Below, one piece after another: positions 11,790 to 22,475 of a stretch of DNA of 64,000 bases. This DNA comes from Puccinia triticina (lineage: Eukaryota > Basidiomycota > Pucciniomycetes > Pucciniales > Pucciniaceae). The DNA is taken from assembly GCF_026914185.1 (NCBI RefSeq), contig NC_070575.1, forward strand, positions 682,001-746,000, written 5' to 3'. The first letter of the stretch is position 1. The number at the start of each line of letters is the position of its first letter. Both the position numbers and the translations under genes were made by a program. The notes below the pieces were generated by a model. That model ran no database searches, had not been told where the DNA came from, and saw nothing but the letters and a program-made list of their open reading frames with translations.

Positions 11790-14700
11790 TCAATTTGGTG
11801 AGAAAAGAACTAGAAAGCACCTTTCTCTGATTCTGTTGAGGGATGTGTGATTGCTTGCTTTGGTTAGTGCGTCGGCTATCATAGCTTCTGACGGTATGAG
11901 TTTGACATTGATTTGATTCTTGTTCTTGAGTTCACGTAGCCATTTTGCCTTGATGTCCAAATGTTTTGTCTTCGAGTTTGAGCCGAAGTTTTTTATTTTT
12001 TCAACTAGACCTTGATTATCTACTTTGAATTCAGAGGGATTGAGTTTTTCTTTCCACAGTTCTTCTATAAGATATGTGATCCATTGATTCTCTTGAGCTC
12101 CATCGGATAGGGCGTTCATTTCGGCTTCTGTTGAGGAGAGAGTAATATTTTTTTGTTTTTTGCTGTTCCAAGAAACCGGACATGATTTCCAAAAACAGAT
12201 TGAACCGCTCCGAGAGAGTCTAGTTTCGAGATCATCAGCCCATGTTGCATCTGTGTAATATTCTAGAGCTTGAGGATGCTTGTTTGAGTCGGGCAATAGT
12301 TTGAGACTGAGATCGGCAGTGCCCTTGAGGTATTTCCAACAGTGAATCACTTCTTTCCAGTGATGAATTCCGGGGGCATGATTAAAGCTTGAGAGAATAG
12401 ATACAGCGGGTGCTAAGTCAGGTCAAGTTCAACAGGCCAGAAAGTTAAGTATACCGGTGAAGGATCAATAGTTCACTCCGAGATTTTCAAACTGTTTGCG
12501 CTCTTCCTCTGATGCGGGCTTAAGTTGAACACCCACAGAGAGAGGAGTCTTGACAGATCTGCATTCGGTTAAGTTCAGCATTTCCAGTCCTTTTTGAATT
12601 AGTTTTGGCTGTGACAGTTTGATTGATCCCACTTCCTGTTTCACTTCCATGCCAAGCAACGTGTTAGGGTCGTGAGCGGTGGAGTTGGGAAATTGGTTCA
12701 TGAAGAGTGCTTCGAATTGTTTGACTTTTCCGACTACGATTAAATCATCCACGTGAAAGAAAATGAATGAGTCGCCATCATTGTGTATGAAGAGGCACGG
12801 GTCGGATGTCAATTGATTCAAACCAGTCTGTTAGGGTTTTATACCAGTTAGCGGGAGCTTGTTTGAGACCGTAGAGGGATTTTTTCAGTTTGAGAAAAGG
12901 AGCTTTCCGGTGAGAGCCTTCAGGAGTCTTGATGTATAGTTCTTCCTCTAAAGGTGCGTACAGAAAGGCGCTTTTCACGTCAAACTGTCTTAATGGAAGA
13001 TTCTTGTCGATGGCAAACAATAAGAGAATCAGCAGTGTTGTAAACTTCCCGGTCGGAGCAAAAGTGTTTCCATAGTCGATTTCAGGAATTTGAGAGAAAC
13101 CTTGGATGCACAGTCGTGCTTTCTTTCTCTCGGCAGCGGAGAGAGTTTGAGGCTTGGTTTTGAAAATCCATAGCGTGTGGAGATAGGACTCGGGTGTTTT
13201 CCACATGTCGTCCCATACTTCGTGAGCTTCGATGTTATTCAGTTCTTCATCGGCAGCATTCTTCCATTTCTTGCATTCAGGTGAAGCCATGGCCTTTTTG
13301 AACAAGGACGGATCAATTGATAAGTGAGAATATTTCACTGGTTTGACTTTTGAAGTTCGTTCTCGAAGGTTTTGCATGTTTTCCATAGGTGGAACCAGAC
13401 TGTCTTCAATGTCTTCTTCGCTTTCATCAGAGGAATCGGAGCTCGAGTCGGAGTTTTCTTCAGGTTCGGACTTGCTCTGAGGGTTCATGCTTTGAGGAGT
13501 GTCTTGTGTTTCATCTTCATTGTCTGTTGCATCGTCCGTGAGATCGACGGGGGAGTTCTTTGGTACTTGTGTTTCTTCAAAGGAGTCTTCAGTCACTTGA
13601 ATGTTTTCTTCAATTATCTCAAAGTCCTCTTCGTCGATAGAACTGTTCGAGCTTTGAAGGTGATCTAGAAACCGTACGTTTTTGGTGTCAACAATTTTTC
13701 CGGATTCACTCAGAATCTTGTAGGATTGGATTTCGTCGTTGTATCCAAGCAAGGTACCTAGTTCTCCCTTTGGCATCAGTTTTGAGAATGATTTCTGAGG
13801 TAGAATGAGATAGGACACCCTATTTCCAATGGGATGAAAATAGTCAATTGGGATTGTTCTGTTTTTGAAGATCTCAAACGGCGACTTCTTACTTCTGTGC
13901 GACGGTATTTGATTAAGGGTGAGCGTGCTGACTTTGAGAATGTCCGACCAATATCGTTGACTAAAGCCTGAGTCTTTGAGGATAGTTTGAAGTGATTCAA
14001 GGATAGTTCGGTTGTGTCTTTCAGCCAGACCGTTCTGTTGAGGTGTGTACGGGTCTGATGTTCGAGATCGAATGAGATGTTCCGAACAGAAATCAAGCAA
14101 ACTTGTGTTAATGAATTCACTTCCTCGGTCTGAGTGAATCACAGTTGGATAATAGCCAAATCTTTTTGCCTCATGACCAATCATCTTAATCAGGGTTTCA
14201 GCAACTTCACTTTTTGACTTGACTGGAATTGCCGAGCAGTATCGAGAGTGACTGTCTACCACAGTGATGATGTAGCGGTGTCCTTCTCTGGAGAGAGGAT
14301 GAATTGGTCCAATCAAGTCTAGGTGAATTTCCTCAAAGGGCTTGGATGCAGGAGGATGCTTGGCTTTAAAGGAAGCCCGAGTAATCTTTGCTACTGAACA
14401 GGCCTCACAGGTTTTCTCAATTTTAATAGGAAAACCAAGCTTTTGCCTTAGTCGATGATAGCTGACATGCCCAAGAGACTTGTGCAAGTTCTCTGAGCTG
14501 GTGAAGTGCGATTGATGTTCATTGTTCACAAAGGAAAGACTCGGAAGATTAGAGTAGTAATGCCCTTTCATTTTCAGTTCATTGTGTTTGAAAACGTAAA
14601 AATGATTTTTTCCAAATTCAACAATATAATCATCAAGCGCTAAGCATCTAACAGACAGGAGATTAACTACAAGATCTGGAACAAAAAGCACATTGTTTAG

Positions 14701-15756
14701 AATCAGGGAACCGTGTTCATTAACAAGTCTGATTGATCCCATTCCCTTGATCTTCAGAGATTCGCTTCCTGAGCTCGTGCGGACTAGTCCTTTTTCTGTC
14801 AGATCAAGAGCAAAGAAAAGTTTGAGATTTGAGACCATGTGAGCAGATGATCCGGAATCCAGAATGAAGTGGGAAGAGGAATGAGAAATTGAAGTGTGAA
14901 AGCTGCTGACCGTAGATTCAGCACGTCCGGTGCCAGGTGACGAGTTGCTGTTTGCTGGTCTGAGGTGCGGATACAACATCCAACACTTCGATTCAGGATG
15001 ATTCGCAAGAGTATTGTGTGCTGTTTTCTTGCACTTCTTTGAGGCATCAGTGAAAAGCGCTGTCACTTCAATCTTCGAGCTTCCAGTGCGATTTGCGGTG
15101 GCAGATTGATTGTTGAGGAATAGTCAAAGATGATCTAACACTACATCACTCGTGAGTTCTTTCTCCGAATGGGTGATCTGTTGACTGATGTTGGTGAGGG
15201 ACGAGGGAAGCTTCTTCAGGAGAATATAAGCGACCAGGTCCTTCGGAAGATCGATCCCGATTTCAAAGAGTCGTGAGTTGACTGTTCTGACTGCAGTGAT
15301 GAACGTTTGAACATCGCTAGGACTGAAGGTGAGATCCAACAGCTCGTTGAAAACTCGCGCACAATTAGCTGGTTGAGTAGATGCGAAGTAATTAATTATA
15401 GACTTCCATATTTCTCTGGCCTTTTTCTCGTTTTCGTGATTGATCACGTTCGGATGAATGGCGGAGTCGAGCTTGGAAGTGATGATTGTTCTTAATTGAA
15501 TGTCTTCGTTAGCGGAAAGGGCACCATCCTCGGATGTGAGAGGAATTCGAAGTCCTTGAAGATCGAGCATATTTTCAACTCGATTCTTCCACATGGTGAA
15601 GTTGTCACTTGTGAGGAGAGGGATCGCTTCGATGGCTGTTTTGAGGATGGTGGCGTTGATTCTTTCCATGCTGGATTCTGTGTTCTTGTTTTGAGAGATT
15701 GGGTTCTGGTTGGAAGTTTCAGGTTCGGTGATTTTGATATCCGGGACAGTGGACAT
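11790..15756 (-). pseudogene. Copia gag-pol, broken by stops and a frameshift
   Basis: Gag begins at 15,756 (MSTVPDIKITEPE) with the Copia gag core LLTSDNFTMWKNRVENML and AREIWKSIINYFAST. A TGA at 15,126-15,124 interrupts the frame, which continues in register into pol. Pol carries protease (DSGSSAHM), a gag-pre-integrase region (SLGHVSYHRLRQKL), integrase (HLDLIGPI, VVDSHSRYC, SDRGSEFINT, TPQQNGLAERHNRT) and reverse transcriptase (FDVKSAFLYAPLEEELYI, SLYGLKQAPANWYK). The frame shifts near 12,825, then FFHVDDLIVVG is read from another frame to 12,465. Three TGA codons lie between about 12,467 and 12,415, followed by RNase H (YTDATWADD, LSSTEAEMNALSDGAQE, HLDIKAKWLRE) ending at 11,790. This copy should not encode a full polyprotein. 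Confidence 0.92.
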
Positions 15757-15798
15757 TGAGGTGTTGGTGATCGTTCGCTATTGTTTGACTGTTAATCG

Positions 15799-16685
15799 TG
15801 AGAGAAAACAGGATTGATTACGCTAACTAGAACCAGAACTTTTTAAAGATAAAAAAATAGTGAGTTAGAAAGGATAAGAAAATCAACAAGATAGTAGACA
15901 AGAAAGAGCATACCGCGATGAGAAGAGGTTTTAGGTGGAACAAGAACAGAAAGACTGAAGAACAATAGGTCAAACAATGACAAGTAGTAAACACTATAAA
16001 AGGGAAAAAAGAAGGTCAATAAGTTTCTTGAGGATGAGATTTCTGTCTTGAGATTGATTGTTTTCTCACCAAATTGGAAAGAACCAATTGATGAATTCGA
16101 GGGAAAGCGTCGGAGCAGCAAGGATGATTTGCGTTGAAGTTACAGCTGATCTGAGAAGAAACCGATGTCGGTTTGAGTTGATGAGGAGCGAAGTGAGTGA
16201 GAGGAGATAGAGAAGAAGAGAGGGAAAGAAGCGAAGTCGGAGGGATATTCGGAGGAGAGGAATGTTGGCTGGATTTGAGCAAGAGCCAGGCGGCTTGAGG
16301 CGGAGAGAGATAGTAGAGCAATGGAGTGATGACTGTGTTCGAGTGAGCCGCTGAGGAGGGAGCTTGAGATTGAGAAGAGGCTGTCTTTTATAGCTGTGAG
16401 GTTGAGGGTTGAGTTGTGGTTGATCTTCTTTGTGCGCATGAGCGACGGCTGACTTGTGGTTGTTGAGAGTAGTTTCAGGAACCATAGGCGGAATGACTCG
16501 GAGCAGATTACGGAGTTGTTTCGGAGTTGTGAGACGGAAGAGACGAGAGAAGGAAGGGGAAGAGAGATCGAGTATGAGATGGGAAAGGGAGCGACTGGGA
16601 GCGGACAAGCATTGTGCGCGACAGAGCGGAAAATCATGCGCGACGGGGCGGGAATCCCAGCTGCCAAGTTGGGCAAATTCCAACA
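15799..16685 (-). repeat. 5' LTR of the Copia element
   Basis: 887-bp copy of the LTR, upstream of gag on the minus strand, with the same terminal dinucleotides as the partner at 10,884-11,783. The sequence immediately inside the LTR does not start with the TGG typical of a full tRNA primer site, so I do not call a primer-binding site. Confidence 0.95.
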
Positions 16686-16690
16686 TGTCC

Positions 16691-16840
16691 TTGAGGTTGA
16701 GGACCAGGCACAGATGGTGGCTGATCCAGTAGTGCTTGCATTTGTGCCAATTTGTTCACATGGGTCCTAGATTTCACGTGGGCAGTGATACTTTTGGGAA
16801 GACAGGGCCTAACCCCACATACAAGACACCTATATGTCAC
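16691..16840 (-). pseudogene. N-terminal fragment of the CACTA transposase
   Basis: On the minus strand the segment reads MTYRCLVCGVRPCLPKS with ITAHVKSRTHVNKLAQMQ, a C-x2-C and H-x5-H arrangement consistent with the zinc-finger-like N-terminus of fungal CACTA transposases. It is cut at 16,690 by the target duplication of the Copia element and resumes at 10,883 (DQDDVDMEYDTYVGPL). The junction is the best evidence for nested insertion. Confidence 0.65.
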
Positions 16841-17236
16841 TTGTCCATTCCTTGGAGACAGTTTTTCAAACCCTAAATGGCACCATCCAAACCAGCTTCA
16901 GCCAAATCAAAAGAGCAAAGCACAGATCCTTACCAGGTATTTCTGCAGACATGGCCCCTAAAATTAACCAACCCTGTTGAGGAAGAAAAAACTTTTTATG
17001 TTTTGTGAGGGATGGTGTTTTATATGTGTAATTTTTAGTAGTGATTTTTTATTAGTATCCCTCTGGTTATTTCAAGATAATAAAGTATAAGAATGATAAA
17101 AGAAGAATTAACAAAGTGGTGGGATATGTGTCTATTGGCACTCAAACAGAGTCCTTAAATAAAGGGGGCAAAACTTCCCACACCGGAGTGGAGGGGAGCC
17201 TTAGCGCTGCGCATACTCTCTCCGCAGTATCTGAGT

Positions 17237-17553
17237 TCCCCCAACCGCATCGGAGATGTATCCCTTGCTCCTGATCCACCAAGTCCCCTCGACTCCCCCA
17301 GACACTCCCCTCCGTTGTGATCCATCCCCAGACCCCAGCCAATACCTGCACCTCCACCGCCAATACAAACTGGCTTGACCCCGCTAGAACATCCTGCCAC
17401 ATTGACCGTCCTGGTTGATAACGGTGTCGCCGAGTAAGTCCCACCCCATGTTTCCTTCCCCCAACCGCATCAGAGATGCACATGTACCTCACTCCTGATC
17501 CACCAAGTCCCCTCGACTCCCCTCTGTTGTGATCCATCCCCAGACCCCAGCCG
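17237..17553. repeat. Direct duplication, unit about 100 bp
   Basis: CCCCCAACCGCATCGGAGAT... to ...CATCCCCAGACCCCAGCC at 17,237-17,340 is repeated with minor differences at 17,459-17,553. Both copies share CCTGATCCACCAAGTCCCC. The second copy directly precedes the ATG of the repeat-rich ORF at 17,560. From 17,044 to 17,236 I see no gene. Confidence 0.75.
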
Positions 17554-17559
17554 AGACCT

Positions 17560-18387
17560 ATGGATCACACGCAACTAGACAATCCTCGGCCCGACACTGC
17601 CAGTAACTATCCTCGCCCCGACGCTAACGCCGCCGGTAACAATGCTTGCCCCAACGCTAACACCGCCGGTAACTATCCTCGCCCCGACGCTAATGCTGCC
17701 GGTAAATATCCTTGCCCCGACGCTAGCGGTAACTGGCCAATGCCAGGAGTAGATGGGTGGGACTTGTTACATGATGAACACCAACCAGCTCTCGTCGCTT
17801 GTGCACCGCTTCAGTCTAGCACACACCACGGGGCCCCAGGTGGATTGCCATTGCCCATGATGGCAATCCAAGGGGGGTTCCAAGGCCACTCAGCTAACGA
17901 TAACACTACCGGTCAGACCGCAGGCCCCGGGCCGGCCTCAGGCGCATCATACCAACACTCCATGGCGCCCGGGCCCCCAATGAATCCCACCGTAAGCTAC
18001 ATGTATGTCTTTGCTCGGGGTATAACACTGAATGGTACTCCCCCAGCGCCCACCCACTCATACCACGGCTGGCAAGGCGCGAGCGACCCTGGTGGACCTG
18101 GACTGATCTGGGATACCCCAACTAACCCAAGCCCAAGCCCGTACCACTATAGCCGCCATGAGCCTCTGGCCCAACTTGAGCAGCCCTTGGTGTCACCTGA
18201 ACAAAGCCGCAGACCGACCCAGATGGCTTCTGGGCCCCTTCCCCCAACTGGTGGTGCAGGCATGAGCGAGCGTGTACAGCCTCTCCGTCGAACGCACAAA
18301 GTGCGAGAGAGGCTTGTGTCTAAAACGCGCATGCTCGCGTGTCACGGTTGGGCTTCTGAGGTCCTTTTTTTTGTAAAAATCCTATAA
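17560..18387 (+). CDS. Unidentified low-complexity protein with NYPRPDANAAG repeats
   Basis: 275-codon open frame. Residues about 12-60 are four imperfect copies of an 11-residue unit (NYPRPDANAAG / NNACPNANTAG / NYPRPDANAAG / KYPCPDASG), encoded by a 33-bp tandem repeat at about 17,605-17,735. The middle is Pro/Gly/Ser-rich and probably disordered. Near the end is a basic stretch, VQPLRRTHKVRERLVSKTR, after which the frame runs into AT-rich sequence. I do not recognise the family. It may be the 5' exon of the decayed gene that continues at 18,982-20,330, because both lie on the plus strand and the basic segment is a plausible exon end. No signal peptide is visible. Confidence 0.4.
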   Translation: MDHTQLDNPRPDTASNYPRPDANAAGNNACPNANTAGNYPRPDANAAGKYPCPDASGNWPMPGVDGWDLLHDEHQPALVACAPLQSSTHHGAPGGLPLPMMAIQGGFQGHSANDNTTGQTAGPGPASGASYQHSMAPGPPMNPTVSYMYVFARGITLNGTPPAPTHSYHGWQGASDPGGPGLIWDTPTNPSPSPYHYSRHEPLAQLEQPLVSPEQSRRPTQMASGPLPPTGGAGMSERVQPLRRTHKVRERLVSKTRMLACHGWASEVLFFVKIL

Positions 18388-18898
18388 AATACACCCAAAT
18401 ACCCAGTCAATAATAATGTTGGGCAGGGTGTGCCCAAGATGGGGGTCTTCATCCCCATCAAGAAGGATTTTGAATTTTTCAAAAATTGTATGTGTAGGAT
18501 TTTTTACAAGCCAATTTTAGTTCAACATGACTTTGTTTGTTTTTCTTCAAACCAAACCATTCCTTATGTAATCAATAGAGGACGAGATGGCCATCCCAGG
18601 ATAGTAAACAAAATTGTTTTGAGGAATTTTTTGAAGGAGGGATCCTGGTTGAGAAGACAAGAATCAACTTCAGTTCAATCCTGAAGAGTCAGATTTTCAG
18701 ATTTTCAAAATCTTGAAAAAATTCCTGCTGGTCCAATTTTCAATATTTTCTTTTGAAAAGTGGATGAGGAGGTCCGCACCATCCTCCTCTATCTCCTTTT
18801 TACCTCCGGGGAGATGGATGTACAGGAGGTGCAGCCGTCCAAAAGTTGGCTACACCAAAACTGGCCAACTGTGACGCGGTTGTAAGTCAGTTTTGGAC

Positions 18899-18975
18899 TC
18901 AAGTCCCTCCTTCGGAGGGGTCGCTCCGCGACCAGGGCTGCCCGCCCCCCCGCAGAAGAGAGACTTCCACAAGTT
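18899..18975. repeat. GC-rich double-hairpin element
   Basis: Starts TCAAGTCCCTCC, then TTCGGAGGGGTCGCTCCGCG, forming two short stem-loops, and closes with CCCCGCAGAAGAGAGACTT followed by ACAAG. The layout matches copies at 47,219-47,299 and 48,221-48,298. The preceding 18,388-18,898 is AT-rich with no supported gene. Confidence 0.55.
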
Positions 18976-18981
18976 TGAGGC

Positions 18982-20330
18982 ATGAGCAGCCCACCTGCAT
19001 TGGAGCGGCCCCTTTCCCCCGCAATGAGCTGGAGCTCGAGCCACTCAGAAAACTTGTTGGCTTTGGTATGTCTCAATACTCTCACATTCATCAGAGACAA
19101 CATCAGCACCCTTCGTGCCAACATTGCCAACACCAAGGAGTTTATCAGGGTTGCTGCGCCAGTATTTAATGTAATTCCAGTCCCCCTTTACCATAATTCC
19201 TCCCCAGGTGACCGACCTGTCTCTCACCGCGGGACATTATGCCCCCCCCAATCACAAACAAAATAGATACCCAAGCACAAGAGATGGCCAGCAGCCATGG
19301 TCATGATTTTTGCGGGGCTTGAGGATATCCAATCCGGTATGGTCACAAAGCTGGTGAGCGAGTTGAAATCCCGCACCAAGGAAGCAAGTTGACTGGCAAC
19401 CACAACCCTACTGGCTCCCAAATCGGAAGTGGTGGGGACCCTCAAGAACTTCGTGCACACCAATCTTTTTATTGTCTTACTTGATGGCACTCTTGAAGCT
19501 TATGGCCGCCTCCGTGGACGACGTATCAATGGAGCTGTCACACCTTTCACGGCCATGAAGGTGGGTCTTTTAATTTTCTCCCCTTGTAAGCCTGGACCCG
19601 CAGCTTATCAAAAGTGTTTGTGATCAAGCAGGTCCTCATTGGCGAGCAGGACACAGCATTCCTCTCCCAATTTCCCGCCAATTGGCAAGACAATGACGTG
19701 TGGAACTCGCAATTTGACACCCTTATCACCAATGAACTGAAGGCCGAGAAGCACAAACTGGTTGGTCTCCTTGCATCCAACCTCCCAACCACGGGCAAAC
19801 CACCCCCTCCGGTCCCTGACCTGTTTGACCTCGTCGAGAGTGTGTTCTTGGGAATGCTGCCGCGCTACAAGGATGCCTGCCCGAAGAAGATCAATGTGGA
19901 GGTGAAGGCGCCGGCCAAGGCTCAACTGGCCCACATGCGAATGGTTTTCAACCTTAATTGTATTGCACGTGACAAAGGCAGCAAGGTGACCTTCTGGCAT
20001 CAACTGGACAACGACCTCTACACGCGGATCAGTAATCCGCGCCTGTACCACTTTGCATTTGCTCAGCTGATCCTGAAGAAGGATTGAGCCCTGTGGAACA
20101 AAACCCAAACGGTTAACAATGTCGACCCCGCTGACTTTGCGTTGCCAACCAAGGGAGAAATCGAGGCTGAATGCAAGAATCAACGGGTTCGGCGCCAAGG
20201 TCAAGATCCAGCATTGCCTCCCCCTGAAGATACATTGGACCTTGAGGACATGTATCCTGGCCCGGATTCCTCATACTTGCTGTCTCTCTCTCTATCTCGT
20301 CGTCTATCCTATTTACTGGTTCTAGCTCCA
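18982..20330 (+). pseudogene. Decayed multi-exon gene of unknown function
   Basis: Exon 1 starts at ATG 18,982 (MSSPPALERPLSPAMSWSSS) and includes FIRDNISTLRANIANTKEF. A second exon (about 19,296-19,558) reads AMVMIFAGLEDIQSGMVTKL, has an in-frame TGA near 19,390, and continues TLKNFVHTNLFIVLLDGTL to a GTGGGT donor. A third exon (from about 19,630, QVLIGEQDTAFLSQFPANW) runs through ISNPRLYHFAFAQLILKKD to a TGA at 20,085-20,087. The same frame then stays open (ALWNKTQTVNNVDPADFALP ... DLEDMYPGPDSSYLL), so the stop looks acquired. I do not know the family; a rust-specific multicopy gene is plausible. Confidence 0.5.
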
Positions 20331-20439
20331 TCTCACAGATATCTTGTCTATCTCAGTTTCTTATCCTTATATTACTACAACGGCGCAATACAACATATGA
20401 TGAATGTCTACTTCTACTCTACAACTGTTTGATCGGAGT

Positions 20440-21260
20440 AATACGGAATTGGCAGTTGGAAACGTTAGGCAAAACGTTTTGCAGGGTGAAGCCAATGAGT
20501 TTTGGGAGCACCCGGCAATTCCAATAATGTTTTCCGTAACGTTCACGGAAACTGCAACGGTTTTCCATAACGTTTGTTGTTTCCAAAAACGTTGTCAATT
20601 GAGTTGTGTGGTTATCCAAACGTTTCCCATAACCTTCCTCGTTGGTGGAAATGTTTGAGGTGTTCACATAAACGTTTATGCTAACTTATAAAGTTGGGAG
20701 CACCACATCCCAACTTTATTAGTTTCAATTCCGTTTGGGTGATGGTTTCTCAACTTTTGTTCAAATATCTCCCCAATCTTCTCAAAGTGGTTTCTGTGGG
20801 GGCTTCGCCCCGACGTATTCCAAACGTTTTGGAAACCATACCACAACCACATCAAAACGTTCGCTTGCAGCCGTGGTGTACATACAATTTGTGAAGGGTC
20901 CACATAAGCCTGTGTTGCTGTATGCGCACTCAGCTTGGCTCAGTGATGAAAAATGTGACACACCACCATGCATGTGTAAATTTGTGTAAAATATTCTTCA
21001 GCTGCTAAAGTTTTTCCCCCGGGAGTTCAAATTCTGGGACAATTCCAGGGGGGCCTCAGATTACACGGGGTTTGTGAATGACTTCAGAAAATCTCCTCAA
21101 AGAGATTTATGTACAGATGTATGAAAATCAAGTGAAATTTGTCAAGGATTCTCTGAATCCCCTGGCTCTGCAGGGGCACTCAGTGTGGCGCAGTATTGTT
21201 TTGTGATGAACAATGTGTCACACAGACGTGTGCACATACGTTTGTGTGACACAACTTCTC
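20440..21260. repeat. Composite AACGTTT-repeat element, copy B
   Basis: From about 20,457 to 20,870 the sequence is saturated with AACGTTT, AAACGTT and ACGGTTTTCC in both orientations. The second module follows, twice: near 20,927 (CACTCAGCTTGGCTCAGTG ... AAATTTGTGT) and near 21,177 (CACTCAGTGTGGCGCAGT ... ACGTTTGTGTGACAC). Between them lies GACTTCAGAAAATCTCC, matching 4,931-4,948 in copy A. Small open frames here are incidental. Confidence 0.65.
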
Positions 21261-21334
21261 ACACAAGCCCGCACACATTATATGTTTGTGTGACAGTGGG
21301 ACCTTCAGCCAATGCAAGCCAAAGTCAAATCATA

Positions 21335-21895
21335 GTACCAAGGGTGAAACAATCCGATCTGATCCAATACCAGCCCTTTTATTGGGATCATATTGCTGTG
21401 AAGCACCCGCGCACACTAGGGTTTCACAAGGAGTATCACAAGACTCCCCGGCCCGTATACTTAGTTCCGCTTCCTGTCCACGTCCTAGCCGGTAGAGATT
21501 CTTGTTTTCCCATCTCTCCCGGCTAGGTAAGAGTTTCCTTATTTCTTTCTCTTCATATTATTCCTGGTTGCACTCAACAGAGAGATTCTTGTTTTCCCAT
21601 CTCTCCCGGCTAGATCCCCCGAAGAAATACAGCCCACCAATTGGACCTAGAAACGTTCCCGGCTTCTTAGCCCCTTCCCGAGCGCCTTTTCCCATCATTT
21701 TTAGTGAGGGTCCACGTGACCCTTACAATTGCATGTCTTGATACCCTGGATAAGAAAATCATGGATTGTACCAATCAACCAATACAATCCGGCTGTATTG
21801 TATTGGCTGGCCTGATCCCCCAGGCTCTCATTATGTGTATTGTAACGCAATCCCAGAGCAATACCAATACAGTATCTCTGGTATTGGGCAGTGGA
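21335..21895. repeat. CCAATAC-rich repeat, copy A
   Basis: GGGTGAAAC...TGATCCAATACC near 21,339-21,370 and a dense CCAATAC/GTATTGG patch at 21,765-21,895, including TGTATTGTATTGGC, which also occurs at 26.78 kb. This matches the element at 26,700-26,945. No gene is seen. Confidence 0.5.
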
Positions 21896-21935
21896 AGTCA
21901 CAATTAATTGCTACTGTGATAGAGAATGAAAACAA

Positions 21936-22475
21936 TGTTGGAATTTTGTTCCCCTGTTCTCCTTTTACTGCCTTCTGCCTCATTTTCCCTTTCCAGTCCT
22001 CTCTCGAATGCCTCACTCTGATCCTGTTCTCTCTCATCTTATGCTACCTCACTTCCTATGACCTGTATATTGTAGGTCATGATCGTTGTTCCGTACTTGC
22101 CTTGTGACATTGTTTCCCTGCCGAGATTAGACTATCAATCTTTCCCCAATATCCTTGTTCTCTGATGTGCGCGCGCTCTGCATGTGAAAGTTCTGACTTA
22201 GTTGAGATATCTACTGTGTTTGAGTGTTCCAGACTTTTCTATTCATTATCATTTCTTATTCATGTCACCTCAACCACAGCTTGATCACTTGTACATAGAC
22301 TACATAAGCCAGCCTAGATACAAGCAATCAAGTACCATCGGTTCCTCCTTATTTTTCTCCGCGCCTCCATCCCGAGCCAATCCGGTGAGCCCTCAACACT
22401 CACTGCCCCCTCTCGAGCCCACAGGCTCATCTTTCTGTTTCCTCGTGCTGCGGTCCTTCAGTAGAAATCTCAACA
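21936..22475. mobile_element. Solo LTR, 540 bp, 5-bp TSD
   Basis: Starts TGTTGGAATTTTGTTCCCC and ends AATCTCAACA, giving the canonical TG...CA termini. It is flanked by identical AACAA at 21,931-21,935 and 22,476-22,480. The first ten bases equal those of the Copia LTR in this window (read on the minus strand), suggesting a related Copia family. No internal coding region adjoins it, so recombination between LTRs is inferred. Confidence 0.8.

Larger units (their letters stand above)
10884..16685 (-). mobile_element. Full-length Ty1/Copia LTR retrotransposon
   Basis: 5802 bp, oriented on the minus strand. Two LTRs of 900 bp (10,884-11,783) and 887 bp (15,799-16,685) begin TGTTGGAATT and end TTTCTCTCA when read on the minus strand. 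The 5-bp target duplication TGTCC is present at 10,879-10,883 and 16,686-16,690. A polypurine tract (TTGAGGGGGG on the minus strand) abuts the 3' LTR at 11,784-11,793. The 13-bp length difference between LTRs is a short duplication in the 3' LTR near 11,560. About 16 substitutions separate the LTRs by eye (roughly 2%), so the insertion is young. It sits inside the CACTA transposase gene. Confidence 0.95.
7276..17043 (-). mobile_element. Decayed CACTA (CMC/EnSpm-like) DNA transposon, split by Copia
   Basis: The transposase-coding sequence runs on the minus strand from about 16,840 to 7,320 and is interrupted by the Copia element at 10,884-16,685. Candidate ends are CACTACACAATG at 7276 and, on the minus strand, CACTACTAAAAAT ending at 17,043. 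Beyond CACTAC the two ends match only weakly, and the flanking trinucleotides (CTT and ATT) agree in two of three bases. The boundaries are therefore tentative, while the internal gene is clear. Confidence 0.5.

Noticed and set aside
15757..15798. Primer-binding site for the Copia element
   Set aside because: Sequence next to the 5' LTR does not show a recognisable match to a tRNA 3' end; a half-tRNA primer cannot be assessed by eye.
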